Positions 53,901 to 64,000 of a stretch of 64,000 nucleotides of DNA are shown piece by piece. The notes under the pieces are model-generated. The model saw only the letters and a program-made list of their open reading frames with translations, searched no databases and had not been told where the DNA came from. Source of the DNA: Procambarus clarkii (Eukaryota; Arthropoda; Malacostraca; Decapoda; Cambaridae); contig NC_091150.1 of NCBI RefSeq assembly GCF_040958095.1, positions 64,983,368 to 65,047,367 of the forward strand, written 5' to 3'. A program made the translations under genes and the position numbers. The first letter of the stretch is position 1. Every line of letters begins with the position of its first letter.

Positions 53901-55325
53901 AGGAGAAAATTTTGTTAAAGTACCTAATTTTCGAAAAGCTAATTTCAATAACCTAAGAAATTTATTGGGTCAAATAGATTGGAAAGTCTTGGGTATGGGG
54001 TGTGGGCCGGTCTTGGAGTTAGACGTGAACCCAGCGATAGGTGACGTAAAAGGGGTTTTCGATGTGGACTCAAAATATAACCTATTTAAAAATATTCTAA
54101 GCGAAGCCCAGGAACGTAGTATACCATATAAATTGAATAGATCAAATACTAATGATCCAAAGTGGATAACAAAGGATCTGAAGAACCTTATAGGTAAAAA
54201 GAGAGCGTGGTACAAAAGGATTAAGAATGGGGAAGTCATTTTAGAACAGGAATTCGTACAACTGGTTAGAAATACTAAAAAAGAGATAAGGAAAGCAAAA
54301 AGAAACTATGAAGTTCGCATAGCAAAGCAAGCAAAGACAAATCCTAAAGGTTTTTTCCAGTTATACCGGACAAAGATTAGGGAAAGGATAGGTCCATTAA
54401 AAACTGAGACAGGTCAAATAACAGATAATGATGAAGAGATTAGTAGTATTTTTAATAAATATTTTATATCTGTATTTACTAAAGAGGAGCTTAACAATAT
54501 GCCTTCAGCTGAACAAGTCTATGTGGGTGGGGACGAGGACAGGTTGACTAGTTTAGCAGTTAGCAGGGAGGATGTAATTAAACAAATAGTTAAACTCAAA
54601 CCAAACAAATCCCCAGGGCCGGATGAAGTGTTTGCCAGGGTGCTTAAAGAATGCAAAGAGGAGCTTTCCGAGCCACTGTCTACCATATTTAATAAATCAA
54701 TAGAGTTAGGCAGAGTTATGGAAAGTTGCTAATGTGATACCAATTTTTAAGAAAGGAGATAGATCACTTGCGTCAAACTATCGACCATTTAGCCTAATGT
54801 CTATTGTGGGAAAGTTACTTGAATCGATAATTGCAAATAAAATTCGTCTTCATCTTGAAAAACACAAATTAATAAATGAGTCGCAACATGGTCTTACAAA
54901 TGGCCGTTCATGTTTAACAAATTTGCTATCTTTTTATTCCAGCATAGTTGAGGCAGTTGATAGTGGTAAGGATTGTGATATCGTGTACCTTGACTTTAGC
55001 AAAGCTTTTGATACAGTGCCACATGAAAGACTGATTAAAAAAATAGAGGCTCATGGTATTGGAGGTGCTATATTAAGTTGGATTAGGGCATGGCTATTCC
55101 AAAGGAAACAGAGAGTTAGTATAAATGGGGTTAAGTCAGAGTGGGAAAATGTTGTAAGTGGAGTGCCTCAGAACTCTGTCTTGGGACCTCTGTTGTTTAT
55201 AATATATATCAATGATTTAGATTCAGGTTTGAGTAGCAACATTTACAAATTTGCCGATGATACAAAAATCGGCAGGGAAATTAACATGGAAGAAGACTCA
55301 CTATCACCTCACTATCACCTTCCTC
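53901..55325 (+). pseudogene. CR1-like LINE reverse transcriptase, C-terminally truncated
   Basis: It contains a basic linker (RKAKRNYEVRIAKQAKTNPK), LKPNKSPGPDEVFARVLKEC (about 54593) and then a frameshift at about 54715. The shifted frame then has VIPIFKKGDRSLASNYRPFS, SQHGLTNGRSCLTNLL, VYLDFSKAFDTVPHERLI, GVPQNSVLGPLLFIIYINDL and F-A-D-D-T (about 55250-55265). In GVPQNSV the usual Gly after Gln is Asn. The thumb domain and tail are missing. Confidence 0.88.
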
Positions 55326-55935
55326 TGTGGGTAGTTAGCTCCGGGGAGCCGATGGGGCTTCCCCCAGAAAACCAGTGTTGAATGTAATGAAACGCCATTT
55401 TCTGGATGAGACCCGGAGGCTCCCTGGCAACCCTCCCTCCCTCCAGTCGGCGGTTTTTCGCGTGTTTTGACATCCAGCCTCAGAACTGATGGGTGGATAG
55501 CCGGCGTGGGAGGTCTGGAGCTCCCCCTTCCCTCGTGGGGGGGGGAGCTTCGCAGACAGCGGCGCGGTGACGTATGACGTCATACTAGTTTGCTTGTTTT
55601 CTGTTGAGGAGTTCTATTCACTAGTTCAGGTTTAGTTAGCAATTTTCACCAGAATAGGGGTTTGTTTTGGAATGCTTACCTTTCTGGACGCTTGACCCGG
55701 TCGATGGCAGACATAGAATGCTTCCTACCACACGGGGGTTTCTATAGGCCATTGCTCCCCTTGCCTCTCTGAGGGGGCCAGGTTCTGGCCATGGTCCCCA
55801 GTAGGCCCTAGAACTCCATACACATGACTGATGCCAAAGTCTGACATTAGCATATCAGCCTGGTAAAGCTCTGGGGAGCCTCCGGGTCTCACCCAGAAAA
55901 TGGTGTTTCATTTCATTCAAATCTGGTTTTTTAGT
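55326..55935. mobile_element. Isolated DIRS terminal repeat (fold-back)
   Basis: About 610 bp. The left arm (about 55335-55435: GCTCCGGGGAGCC, CCCCAGAAAACCAG, GAATGTAATGAAAC, GAGACCCGGAGGCTCC) pairs with a right arm (about 55868-55935: GGGGAGCCTCCGGGTCTC, ACCCAGAAAATGG, TTTCATTTCATTC). The middle matches 50880-51110. No gag or pol is attached. It separates the truncated ends of two LINEs that face each other. Confidence 0.8.
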
Positions 55936-58126
55936 TCATTATTAACAGTATTTAGTGTATGTGGGTTGGGGTTAGAGTAGATGAGGGTAGTATCATCAGC
56001 AAACAAAATAGGTTTCAGAATGTTAGAGACATTAGGCAGATCATTGATGTACTGTATATAAGAAATAGGAGAGGTCCCAAAATGCTGCCCTGTGGCACTC
56101 CAACGGTTATTGGTAGAGTGGAAGAGGTTATATTATTGATGGCTACACATTGGTGTCTATCACTAAGATAGGATTGGATATAGTCCAGTGTATGGCCTCG
56201 GATTCCATAATGATGGAGTTTATGTAAGAGGTAATTGTGATTAACAGTATCAAAGGCCTTTCTCAGGTCAATGAAGAGCCCAATCGGAAACTCATTTTTG
56301 TCAAGGGCTGAGTAAATTATATCAAGGAGACTAATAATTGCATCGTTGGTACTCTTTTGGGAGCGGAAGCCAAACTGACAGGGGCTAAGAATGTCGAATT
56401 TTACGAGGTAGGAGTAGAGCTGCTTACAGATAATTTTTTCAAATATTTTTGATAGTATGGGTAGGGTTGATATTGGTCTATAATTGTCTATGTCTGCCGG
56501 ATTACCTCCTTTATGAACTGGCATTACTCTTGCTTTTTTAAGGATATCAGGGAAGGTATGACACTCAAGGGATTTGTTGAACAGCAGAGCTATAGGTGGG
56601 GCAAGGGCATGGGAGGAGCTCTTGTATACAATGGATGGTATTTTAATGATGTACCCAGCTTTGGTTTTTAGTGAGTGTATGATGGACACAATATCTGTCG
56701 GGTTGTCTGGTGAAAGGAGAAGATAGTTTGGATAGCTGCCTGAGAGATATGTGTTGATATGTGTCTGAGGGATTTTACTGGCAAGGTTAGCACCAACCGA
56801 TGAAAAGAAGCTATTAAATTCATTAGCCATTTCTAAATCAGATGACGGTGTAAGGCCATCCTTAGAGAGTGTTATCTGGTTGTGGGAGTGTTGTTTAGTT
56901 CCTAGGATATTAGAGATGGTTTTCCATGTGCTTTTCATGTTGCCTCTTGCTTCTTTGAATCTAGTCTCATAATATGAAAGTTTTGCTTTTCTTATGATAC
57001 TGGTAAGCACTGATGAGTACCTCTTAACTACTTCCTTTGTAACTAGGCCAATCCTAAATTTCTTTTCATATTCATGTTTTTTGTTGATTGATTTGATTAT
57101 GCCACTTGTGAGCCACGGGTTATTTTTTCTTTTATCAGTTACTTGTTTGGTAAGGAGGGGGCAGTGTGTGTTGTAGAGGCTTAGAGTTTTGGAGAGAAAG
57201 AGGTTAGTTAATGAGTTTATATCCTGTGTATTATTAAATTCAGATTCCCAGTTAATATTGTGAAGTGCATTAGAAAGATTGCCTAAAGCTGATTCACTGT
57301 GTAGCCTGAATGAGAGTTTTTTGCTTTCTGGTGGTGCTGTGTCCATGTTTGCTATGAGGAAGGTAGGATAGTGGTCAGTTGTTCTGTCATAGATTACCCC
57401 AGATGTAAGGGGAGCTGTTATATTAGTCCATAGGTGATCCAGGGTAGTGGCAGATGTTTGAGTGACTCGGGTGGGCTTGGTGATTGTGGTGATTAGCATA
57501 CAGGAGTGCATGCTGTTACGGAAATGGTCAACTTGAGGGTTGTTTTGAAGACCCAGGTCAATATTGAAATCACCTCCCAGAATGATGTGATTTTTGTTGA
57601 GATTGTTATTTATGATAAGATTCCTTACATTGTCTGAGAATAAAGCTATGTTGGTATTAGGAAATCTATAGATGGCACCGATAGTCAGAGAGGATTTAAG
57701 GGATTTACTGGAGAACTTGGCAAAGGTATATTCACAATAGTCGCCTCTATCACTGATGACACTATTGCAGATGAAGGTATCTTTGTAATATATTGCTGTA
57801 CCACCACCTTTTTTATTAGGCCTGCAGTTATGAATGGCTTTATAACCAGCTAAATTGTAGAGTTGGGTATAGTCATTACTTAGCCAGGTTTCTGTTAAAA
57901 TGATGAAAGATAATTTAGTACCTAGAGCTGTGAGTAGTGCATTTATATCATCAAAATGTTCACCAAGTGACCTAACATTTTGGTTGTAAACTGATAAGCA
58001 AGTGCTATTTAGGAGTTTGTTTTTTGCAAGATTTGCTGTGTAATACCTGCAATAATGATGATCAATGTGCTGATTTGTGTGGGTATGGGACAGAAGATTT
58101 CGATCAGGATCAATATCAGTAAGCAT
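55936..58126 (-). pseudogene. ORF2 of the minus-strand LINE: endonuclease and reverse transcriptase
   Basis: ATG at 58126 opens about 700 codons. The endonuclease has SVYNQNVRSLGEHFDDINAL, FIILTETWLSNDY, GGGTAIYYKD, ILGGDFNIDLG (about 57565) and RTTDHYPTFL. After a helical linker, the reverse transcriptase has KKARVMPVHKGGNPADIDNY, CQFGFRSQKSTNDAIISLLD, GLFIDLRKAFDTVNHNYLLH and ITVGVPQGSILGPLLFLIY (about 56070). The frame shifts near 56055. F-A-D-D (about 55990-56005) follows in the new frame, and the sequence is cut at 55936 by the DIRS terminal repeat. It belongs to the Jockey/CR1 group by motif style. The endonuclease looks undamaged. Confidence 0.9.
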
Positions 58127-58179
58127 ATAGATAAGATAATGTCACGATACAATAAGATAAGCAATTACAGGAACAGTTA

Positions 58180-59050
58180 AATACTAAAACTGCTGTAAAT
58201 AGAAAGTAATTGTAGCAAAACACAACAATAAATGTAGGTACACAAAAAATAGAAATAATTAGAAGTAGAGTAAAGATCCCCGTAGATAGCCAGGAAGGAT
58301 ACAGTAGTTAGGTTAAGAGAGAAGAAAAAGACAGTAGACTGACAAGAATAATATATAGCAAAAAATAAAGAGACAAATAATAATCGTAAAGTAAAGATAA
58401 TCTTAAAAATCAAATATTTAATATAGCTTAGTTGTGAACCTATAATTAGTATGAACTTAAGAAAAAAAAATGAGCTCAGTAATTAATTACAATAAATGAT
58501 GTATAAATCAAATTACAATTAAATTTAACAATTAAAAACAAAAACAAAAATAACAGGGTAAGATTATATTTATGAGCCAGATTTTACTAAGACACTGAGG
58601 TAAATGCTTACATAAATACAAAGTCTGCTATAATTAGAGAATAATTATAGCAAAACACAACAATAAATGCAAGTAAACAAAAGAATTGAAACAATTAGAA
58701 GTAGAATAAAGGTCACTAGATAGCCATGGAGGATACACAAGTTTGGTGGAGAGAACAAAAAATCAGTAGAGACTGTCAAGATGAATATATAAAAAATTTG
58801 ACAAATGATAATTGTAAAGTAAAATAATCTTAAAGATAATAAATTTTATTTAGCTTAGTTTTTTAACCTATAATTAGTATGAACCTAATTAAGAGAACAA
58901 AATGAGATGAATAGTTAATTTCAATAAATGACATAAATCAGAACAATTAAATTTAAAATTTAAAAAAGAATAAGCTAAGATTAGATTTAAGAGTAAAATT
59001 TTACAATTATACTGAGGTAGATGCTTGCATAAGTGCATGGAGACTTGACT
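58180..59050. repeat. 435-bp tandem duplication in the LINE inter-ORF spacer
   Basis: Two diverged AT-rich copies have an offset of about 435 bp. Shared landmarks are GCAAAACACAACAATAAATG, ATTAGAAGTAGA, GATAGCCA, TTAGCTTAGTT and CCTATAATTAGTATGAAC. There is no conserved coding frame. It lies between ORF1 and ORF2 of the minus-strand LINE and could be part of its regulatory or spacer region. Confidence 0.82.
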
Positions 59051-59236
59051 GATTACTGAGAAATTATATGAATGAGAGAACATTAGGTAAATGGTAAGGC
59101 AGAGACAACACCTTGGACAAAGTTAGATTAAGTTAGGTTAGACTCAGGCACTCAAAGAGATATTTAAGTATTGGTATTGGTCGGGTTCAGGTTTTCAGAT
59201 ATACCACAATCACTAAAGAAGGATAGTAGTTGTTGG
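59051..59236. other. Spacer between LINE ORF1 and the duplicated block
   Basis: Less than 200 bp without a recognisable gene. It contains repeated AGTTAGATTAAGTTAGGTTAG-like motifs. Confidence 0.5.
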
Positions 59237-60230
59237 TCACACTATTTCATATCTTTTTCCTGCACTTTCCTTCATTGCAATGATCGTTCCATTCCTAGTG
59301 TAGCACTGCTTGATAAGACCAGGGTTTTGTTTGCGAATTGTACGCAGCCTGAAGAGGAGGGATCCACGCTGCTTTGTAAGGCACTCATTTATATAGAGGT
59401 TGGTTTTATGCTTAGCAGCTGATTGTATGAGGTCGAACTTAACAGAGGGATTTGCAAGTTTGATGAGCATTCTCCTACTGCTACGGGAACTGTTTTTATC
59501 TATCCTGATATCTGATTTGATATCAACATTGACTTTGATCTTTGAATTGATTAAGCTGTGGGCTATGTTACAACAATTCTCACCTTGTTGTTCATCAGGT
59601 AGATCAGTAGAGCTAATTATCAGGGAGTCATGAAGTTGTTGCTGCTCTTGGTCATCTTCGGAAGCCGCCTGGTGAATCTGAAGGAGATTGATCTGTTTTT
59701 CCAGCTTTTGAAGAAAGTCACTTTGAGCTGAGTGGGTTTCCTCAGCCTGAATCTTTTGTATTTGATCCCTTGCGTCATTTGTAACAGTTTATAAGTTGAG
59801 AATTTCTTGGTTGTTGTTCGTCGACGATTCAAGGAGGCAGTCTATGGTTTGTTGTTGTCGGGTGACTGGCTTGGAGGGCCAAAATTGCTTCAGATTGCAG
59901 GAGCACAAGGTTGTGCAGTTTCTGCAGCCATGGGTTACTCCTCAGAGGTTTGAAGTTTAGACAGGGAGCCATAGATTGAATGAATTCTAGAGCTTGAGAT
60001 TCGAGTTGAGTTGAAGGGGGGGAGTGAGGAGGGGGAGCGGATGCTGTGTTTACCAACATCGGCGAGGATTGCAGCGTTGCCAGTGTTCGATTCAGATCTG
60101 TAGGAGTTATGGATGAAGAGCGAGAGGCACCCCTACCTTGCTTGTTGCTATGTTTGGGGATGTTTTCGGCGATAGATTCTTGGTAGTGTTTCTAGAGGTA
60201 GATACTTGGAGAATTATGGTGGGGATAGGC
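59237..60230 (-). pseudogene. ORF1 of the minus-strand LINE (coiled-coil, FP-like C-terminus)
   Basis: On the minus strand the protein begins near 60226 (ATGCCTATCCCCACC). It shifts frame around 60180, continues with a Ser/Thr/Pro-rich N-terminus (LNRTLATLQSSPMLVNTASA), then passes through another frame change and a stop near 59790. A Gln/Glu-rich coiled-coil (DFLQKLEKQINLLQIHQAAS) follows. The C-terminal part (59470-59237) has IKLANPSVKFDLIQSAAKHK, INECLTKQRGSLLFRLRTIR and GLIKQCYTRNGTIIAMKESA. The NECLT...LLFRLR...YTRNGTI pattern matches the C-terminal domain shared by baculovirus FP-type proteins and LINE ORF1 proteins. Such ORF1 proteins coat element RNA. Non-functional as read. Confidence 0.75.
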
Positions 60231-60488
60231 ATAGTGAACGCTTGGCAGAAGTGTCGTCGATAGACAGGCGAAAATTGGTTAATTTTGGTTGATTACTGTT
60301 GAGGTTCACTGTGAGTTATGGCATATTAAGTCTCCATGCACTTAACTCATGCTGGGCAGCAGTTAGGCCATGCAGCGTTGAGTGGAGACGAAATTACCAC
60401 AAACTTTTTGCATCAGTGCCAGTGCTGGTATTCTAATGAATACTAGTAAGAATGTAAACCATTCACTACCCAGGCCAGATTGAGGATA
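60231..60488 (-). other. 5' region of the minus-strand LINE
   Basis: Non-coding sequence upstream of ORF1 with no recognised motif. The boundary is set by the DIRS fragment that starts near 60489. Confidence 0.5.
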
Positions 60489-60608
60489 GACAATTTTCTG
60501 GGGGGGAGCCCCTTTGGCTCCCCGGAGCTTATCCAGGCTGATATGCTAATGTCAGACTTTGGTATCAGTCATGTGTATGGAGTTCTGAGGGCCTACCGGG
60601 GACCACGA
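60489..60608. mobile_element. Fragment of DIRS terminal region
   Basis: The sequence (TTTTCTGGG, GGCTCCCCGGAGCT, CAGGCTGATATGCTAATGTC, ATCAGTCATGTGTATGGAG, CCAGAACCTGG) is the reverse complement of about 55790-55905. It meets the LINE 5' region at the shared AACCTGG, consistent with a microhomology junction. Confidence 0.8.
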
Positions 60609-62040
60609 GCCAGAACCTGGGACAACAACGGGTCAACTGTACAGCCTCTGGGACCCTCACCCTCGACCGTGCGATAAGTACTGACCATACAGTAGGACAA
60701 ATAAACATTTATGTTATTACAAATATACGATATACATATAATATTATAAATATATAGATATATACAACAATACAAGGCAGAATGGGAGTAAACAAATAAA
60801 TTTGTGGCCACTGTAACAACTCCTTAAAGTCGAAGGCAACGGGAATTGAATGTTATATCTGTAAGAATAGATTTCATTCGGCTTGTACAGGAGTGAGTAG
60901 CACCACAGGACTGAGAGCTGGCCGCTTGCTCTGGGTGTGTAAAATTGACCTGCCAGCTTGGAATATCCTAAAAAACCTTCTAGATAACATGATGCATGAC
61001 TGGAAAACATTGTTCATTGAAAGCCTACTAGCCATCCAGAAAGAGTGGGAAAGGAACAACAATAAATCTAATATACCAGGGGCAGAGGCTATAGTCAGGG
61101 ATGAAACTGAAGCAGAAACTCAGGAAGTTGCGAATTCTGACTCAGTATGCCCGGATGTAGATGACAGTAAACTAGAAAGTGTTACAGACAGCACTGACAG
61201 CTCGATAGATACAGACACTACAATGGTCCCCGATAGAGCGAGTCAGACCAGAAGGACAGACTTATGCAAAGGGCATATGCAGACATAGATATGCTGGTAA
61301 TAAGAAAGGATTAGAATGCAGTTACCAACATCCCAAAAAATGTTTAAATATGCTTAGGAAAGGTGAGTGTCGATTTGGCTGACTTTCAAATCCAGGGATC
61401 CCATCACAATGGTTGTACTCTTCAAGTCACTTGTGTTGTCCCGTGTTGAGTACTGCTCAGTACTCACTTCCCCCTTCAGAGCAGGAGAGATTGCTGAAAT
61501 AGAGGGAATACAGAGAACATATACGGCACGCATAGACGCGATAAAGCACCTAAATTATTGGGATCGTCTCAAAGCTCTTCAAATGTACTCACTAGAAAGG
61601 AGATGAGAGTGATATCAAATAATATACACATTGGAAGATACTGGAGGGCCAAGTACCAAATCTACACAGTAAAATAACAACGTACTGGAGTGAATGATAT
61701 GGAAGAAAATGCAGAATAGAACCAGTGAAGAGTAGGGGTGCCATAGGCACAATCAGAGAACATTGTATAAACATCAGAGGTCCACGGTTGTTCAACACCC
61801 TCCCAGCGAGCATAAGAAATATTGCCGGAACAACAGTGGACATCTTCAAGAGGAAACTAGATTGTTTCCTCCAAGAAGTGCCGGACCAACCGGGCTGTGG
61901 TGGATATGTGGGCCTGCGGGTCGCTCGAGGCAACAGCCTAGTGGACCAAACTCTCACAAGTAAGTCAAGCCTGGCCTTGGGCCGGGCTTGGGGGGTAGAA
62001 GAACTCCCAGAACCCCATCAACTAGGTATCAACCTGGTTT
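60609..62040 (+). mobile_element. Internally deleted copy of the PHD/CCCH LINE
   Basis: The 5' region (60609-60780) matches 42563-42780 (CCTGGGACAACAA, TTACAAATATACG, ATATAATATTATAAATAT). A PHD-like finger (about 60800-60950: C-G-H-C, C-Y-I-C, F-H-S-A-C, W-V-C) and one CCCH finger (about 61265-61345) follow. At about 61380 the sequence jumps to the reverse-transcriptase thumb region (ITMVVLFKSLVLSRVEYC; homologous part near 46255). The C-terminus (61725-61960) is partly open and a short 3' region runs to 62040. Relative to the other copy about 2.8 kb is deleted. It carries stops at 60801 and 61605. Confidence 0.82.
60800..61345 (+). pseudogene. ORF1 region of the deleted LINE: PHD-like finger and CCCH finger
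   Basis: After an in-frame stop near 60801 the frame reads C-G-H-C...IECYICKNRFHSACTG...LLWVCK, then an acidic Ser/Thr-rich linker (DSTDSSIDTDTTM) to 61288. A frame change brings a CCCH finger with C-R-H-R-Y-A...C-S-Y-Q-H and the start of a second (C-L-N-M-L-R-K-G-E-C-R-F-G) ending at the deletion point. It parallels 42803-43440 in order and spacing but differs clearly in sequence, so it is an older relative. Confidence 0.72.
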
Positions 62041-64000
62041 AACCAGGCACCCAGAAAGGTAAGCATCCCAAAACAAACCCCTATTCTGGTGAAAATATTG
62101 CTACCAAAAACCGAACAAGTGGATAGAACTTCCCTAAAAGAAACGAGCAAACGAGCATGACGTCACACATCACCTCGCCGCTGCCTGCGCAGCTTCCCCA
62201 TTCCCGGGAGGAGGAAGGGGAAGCCCCAGACCTCTCATGCCGGCTATCCACCCTTCAGTTCTGAGGCTGATGCTATAGGCAACGGTCGTGTGCTCTGGCA
62301 TCAGTGGTTGTTTCAGCACTGTACCTAGTATGTTGTGACTGTCATCTAGGTGGTGCGTGTGCTGGGAGTGATTCCCCAGTACTCGGGCTGCATGCGCCTA
62401 GGGTTTCCTTCCCTAGGTGCCCTGTAAGTACTGCCCTTGGGGCTTGGGGCTACCTTCCCCAAGTTCCTTGGGTTCTGCCTCTGCTAGGCCATTTACTGCT
62501 TGGCTTTCGGCCGCCCTTTGTGTGCTGGGGTGTTTTATCTCCCTTGATCGTCTTAGGGTGAGAGGCAGTTTTCCGCTGGCTGGGGCGCAGGGTACTGTGC
62601 AGCTTGTTTTCACTAATCATAGCAGCTGGCTCTGTTCTGCCTGGGTACGTTGTCCTCTTGCGGGGTTTTCTTTTTGTTTTTGTTTATTTGCCGGTTGGGG
62701 GGTCTGCCTTGGTTCTTGCCCCCTGTGTACTAAGTATTCTTCCTTCTTCCGGTGGTTTCCCTGCTAGGTCCCCATGAGTGTACACGTCCCGGGGGTTCAG
62801 TTCTTCTAAGGTTGTTTGATAGACTTTGGGCACCGGTTAGCAGTACCCTGCCTAGGATTACCTGGGCGAGTTCCGTAACACTCAGGACCCTGGGAATCCC
62901 CTAAGGGGCCACTTGGGTTTGTTGGATGTGACCCCGGAGCCTCCCCCCCCTTGCTTTGTGCGAGTTCGAGGGTCGCTCTGTCCCCTTGTCTCAGGGTGAG
63001 TCCTACTGTCTTTGCCTCCATCTGCTGTCTGTGGGGTCAGCGGCACCTTTGGCTCGGAGTCCTTCGAGTGTTGTTAGTTTGTGACTCGGTTACCCTGTCT
63101 TATGCGGACTATGCGGGGTATAGGCAGTACTGGCATTGCATGTTGCGTTTCGCTAGTGGCAATGCACTAGATAGTTTGCTCCCTGGAAGCCCCGAGGCTG
63201 CCCCGTTTTGGTTGGTGTGACGGGGCTTGGGGGTGTTGGTTGCTTCAGTTTTGTTTCCATCCGCGCCCGCTTGCTCTTTCCCCTGTTGTGGTCTTGAGAC
63301 TCTGGTGGTCTTAGGGAATTCCCCTTCCGGGGTAGTGACGGGGGCATTTGAGCCTGTTCCTCCAGCCGTGTTGTATGAGTCTGCCAGTGGGCTCCCCTTC
63401 CTTAGTACTTGTCCGACTCCCCTGACTTTTCTTGTGAGGCTGAGGCTTTGGGGGAACAGCTGAATCCCGGGACCTGCCTTGTGGGTTTTTGGGCCTGGTG
63501 AGGGGTTGACGTTGGACCATGCCTGAGTTTTTCTACTCTCTAGGTCTTGCGGTTACTAGGAGTGGGGTTTTTCTTCCCCCTCTCTGTACATGTTTTTGGG
63601 AGTCTGCCCCTCCCCAGGATCAGTTCCTTGTCCCTTGGATCTGTCGGGTCCATCCTGTCGGTGGGTACGTTTCTCCACCTCCACCCTTCTTCTTGAGACT
63701 GGCCTTCACCGTCATGTTCCCCTCTTTTCGACGTGTCACACAACTCGGTGTTGTTGGCGTGGCTTGTTGGGACATGACCAGTGGCTGTGTGTGTTATTGG
63801 TCGTGTCTCTTTCATTCCAGTTTGCTACTTGCCTTCTTCATTCCTCATCTTCCTTCTGCGCTCTTGTCCCTGGCCGTTGGTGCTGGGGTTTTTCTTCTGG
63901 TCTTTTTCTTGTGGTTTTTCGTTTTCTCATTTTATCCTACACATTGTTGTGTGATTTGTTTGTGCTTTTTTGGCTTTCCTATTGCCAGGTTTGGGTTCCT
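62041..64000 (+). mobile_element. DIRS-type element, 5' part (continues beyond the window)
   Basis: It begins with an inverted copy of the DIRS terminal repeat (62041-62270: ACCCAGAAAGGTAAGCATCC, CCCTATTCTGGTG, GAGCATGACGTCA, CCGGCTATCCACCC; reverse complement of about 55490-55710). GC-rich 5' sequence without a convincing gene follows (62271-63470). Then comes a region similar to 41930-42090 (63536-63690), where the gag-like protein of the other copy is encoded. The many open frames here are short and unconserved. Polymerase and recombinase would lie past 64000. Confidence 0.72.

Larger units (their letters stand above)
52700..55325 (+). mobile_element. CR1-like LINE, truncated at both ends
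   Basis: The element starts inside ORF1 (esterase domain) and continues through endonuclease and reverse transcriptase. It stops just after the FADD motif (about 55265-55318), where a DIRS terminal repeat takes over. It lies in the plus orientation, opposite to the LINE it interrupts. The 3' end, with the normal tail, is missing. Confidence 0.85.
52321..60488 (-). mobile_element. LINE on the minus strand, interrupted by later insertions
   Basis: On the minus strand: 5' region and ORF1 (about 60488-59237), spacer with a 435-bp tandem duplication (59050-58180), ORF2 endonuclease and reverse transcriptase (58126-55936), interruption by a DIRS terminal repeat and a CR1-like LINE (55935 to about 52700), then 3' untranslated sequence (52690-52380) and (TAAAA)n. 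The order of pieces indicates one original LINE, antisense to the exportin-7-like gene, later invaded. Part of the reverse transcriptase C-terminus is missing. I infer that the 3' piece belongs to the same copy from orientation and position. Confidence 0.72.

Noticed and set aside
61725..62042. Separate gene at the end of the deleted LINE
   Set aside because: Its residues (INIRGPRLFNTLPASIRNIA, DQPGCGGYVGL) match the C-terminus of the LINE reverse transcriptase at 46605-46767.

Overview
The window is eukaryotic, intergenic or intronic DNA dominated by tandem repeats and nested retrotransposons. It has no operons, ribosome-binding sites or prokaryotic features. One exon-like segment (51556-51715) encodes part of an exportin-7/RanBP16-type nuclear transport receptor and is bounded by consensus splice signals, so the host is an animal. 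The mix of repeats (DIRS-type elements with long inverted ends, LINEs with tails of direct repeats or TAAAA, IN-before-RT gypsy elements, very long minisatellites) suggests a decapod crustacean such as a crayfish. That assignment is inference from repeat style and was not checked.

Layout. 1-5605: a minisatellite of 26-bp units, interrupted at 2943-5039 by a solo 2.1-kb LTR with a 4-bp target duplication. 5606-6110: start of a second, unrelated minisatellite of about 34-bp units; the switch falls on a perfect 8-bp inverted repeat. 6111-13694: two tandem copies of a Ty3/gypsy-like element whose integrase lies upstream of reverse transcriptase (Gmr1-type order). The first copy is reduced to RNase H plus LTR, the second is full length but its reading frames are broken. 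13695-19813: more of the 34-bp array. 19814-22889: a minus-strand gypsy-like element (2.1-kb LTR, gag, then a deletion to the last 95 bp of LTR) with target duplication GAGG. 22890-41364: 18.5 kb of 34-bp array with higher-order repeats, cut by a 500-N assembly gap (41365-41864).

After the gap, a DIRS-type tyrosine-recombinase retrotransposon (41865-42185 and 46882-51265) is split by a LINE (42186-46881) that carries a PHD-like finger and CCCH fingers. The DIRS reading frame resumes on the far side of the LINE. The exportin-7 exon follows. Beyond it, apparently in the next intron, lies a minus-strand LINE (52321-60488) interrupted by a plus-strand CR1-like LINE (about 52700-55325) and an isolated DIRS terminal repeat (55326-55935). 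Then come an internally deleted second copy of the PHD/CCCH LINE (60609-62040) and the 5' part of another DIRS element that runs off the window (62041-64000).

No intact autonomous element is present: every coding region except the single exon has stops or frameshifts. Long open frames in the two minisatellites are by-products of unit lengths that are not multiples of three and carry no stop codon. They are not annotated as genes.
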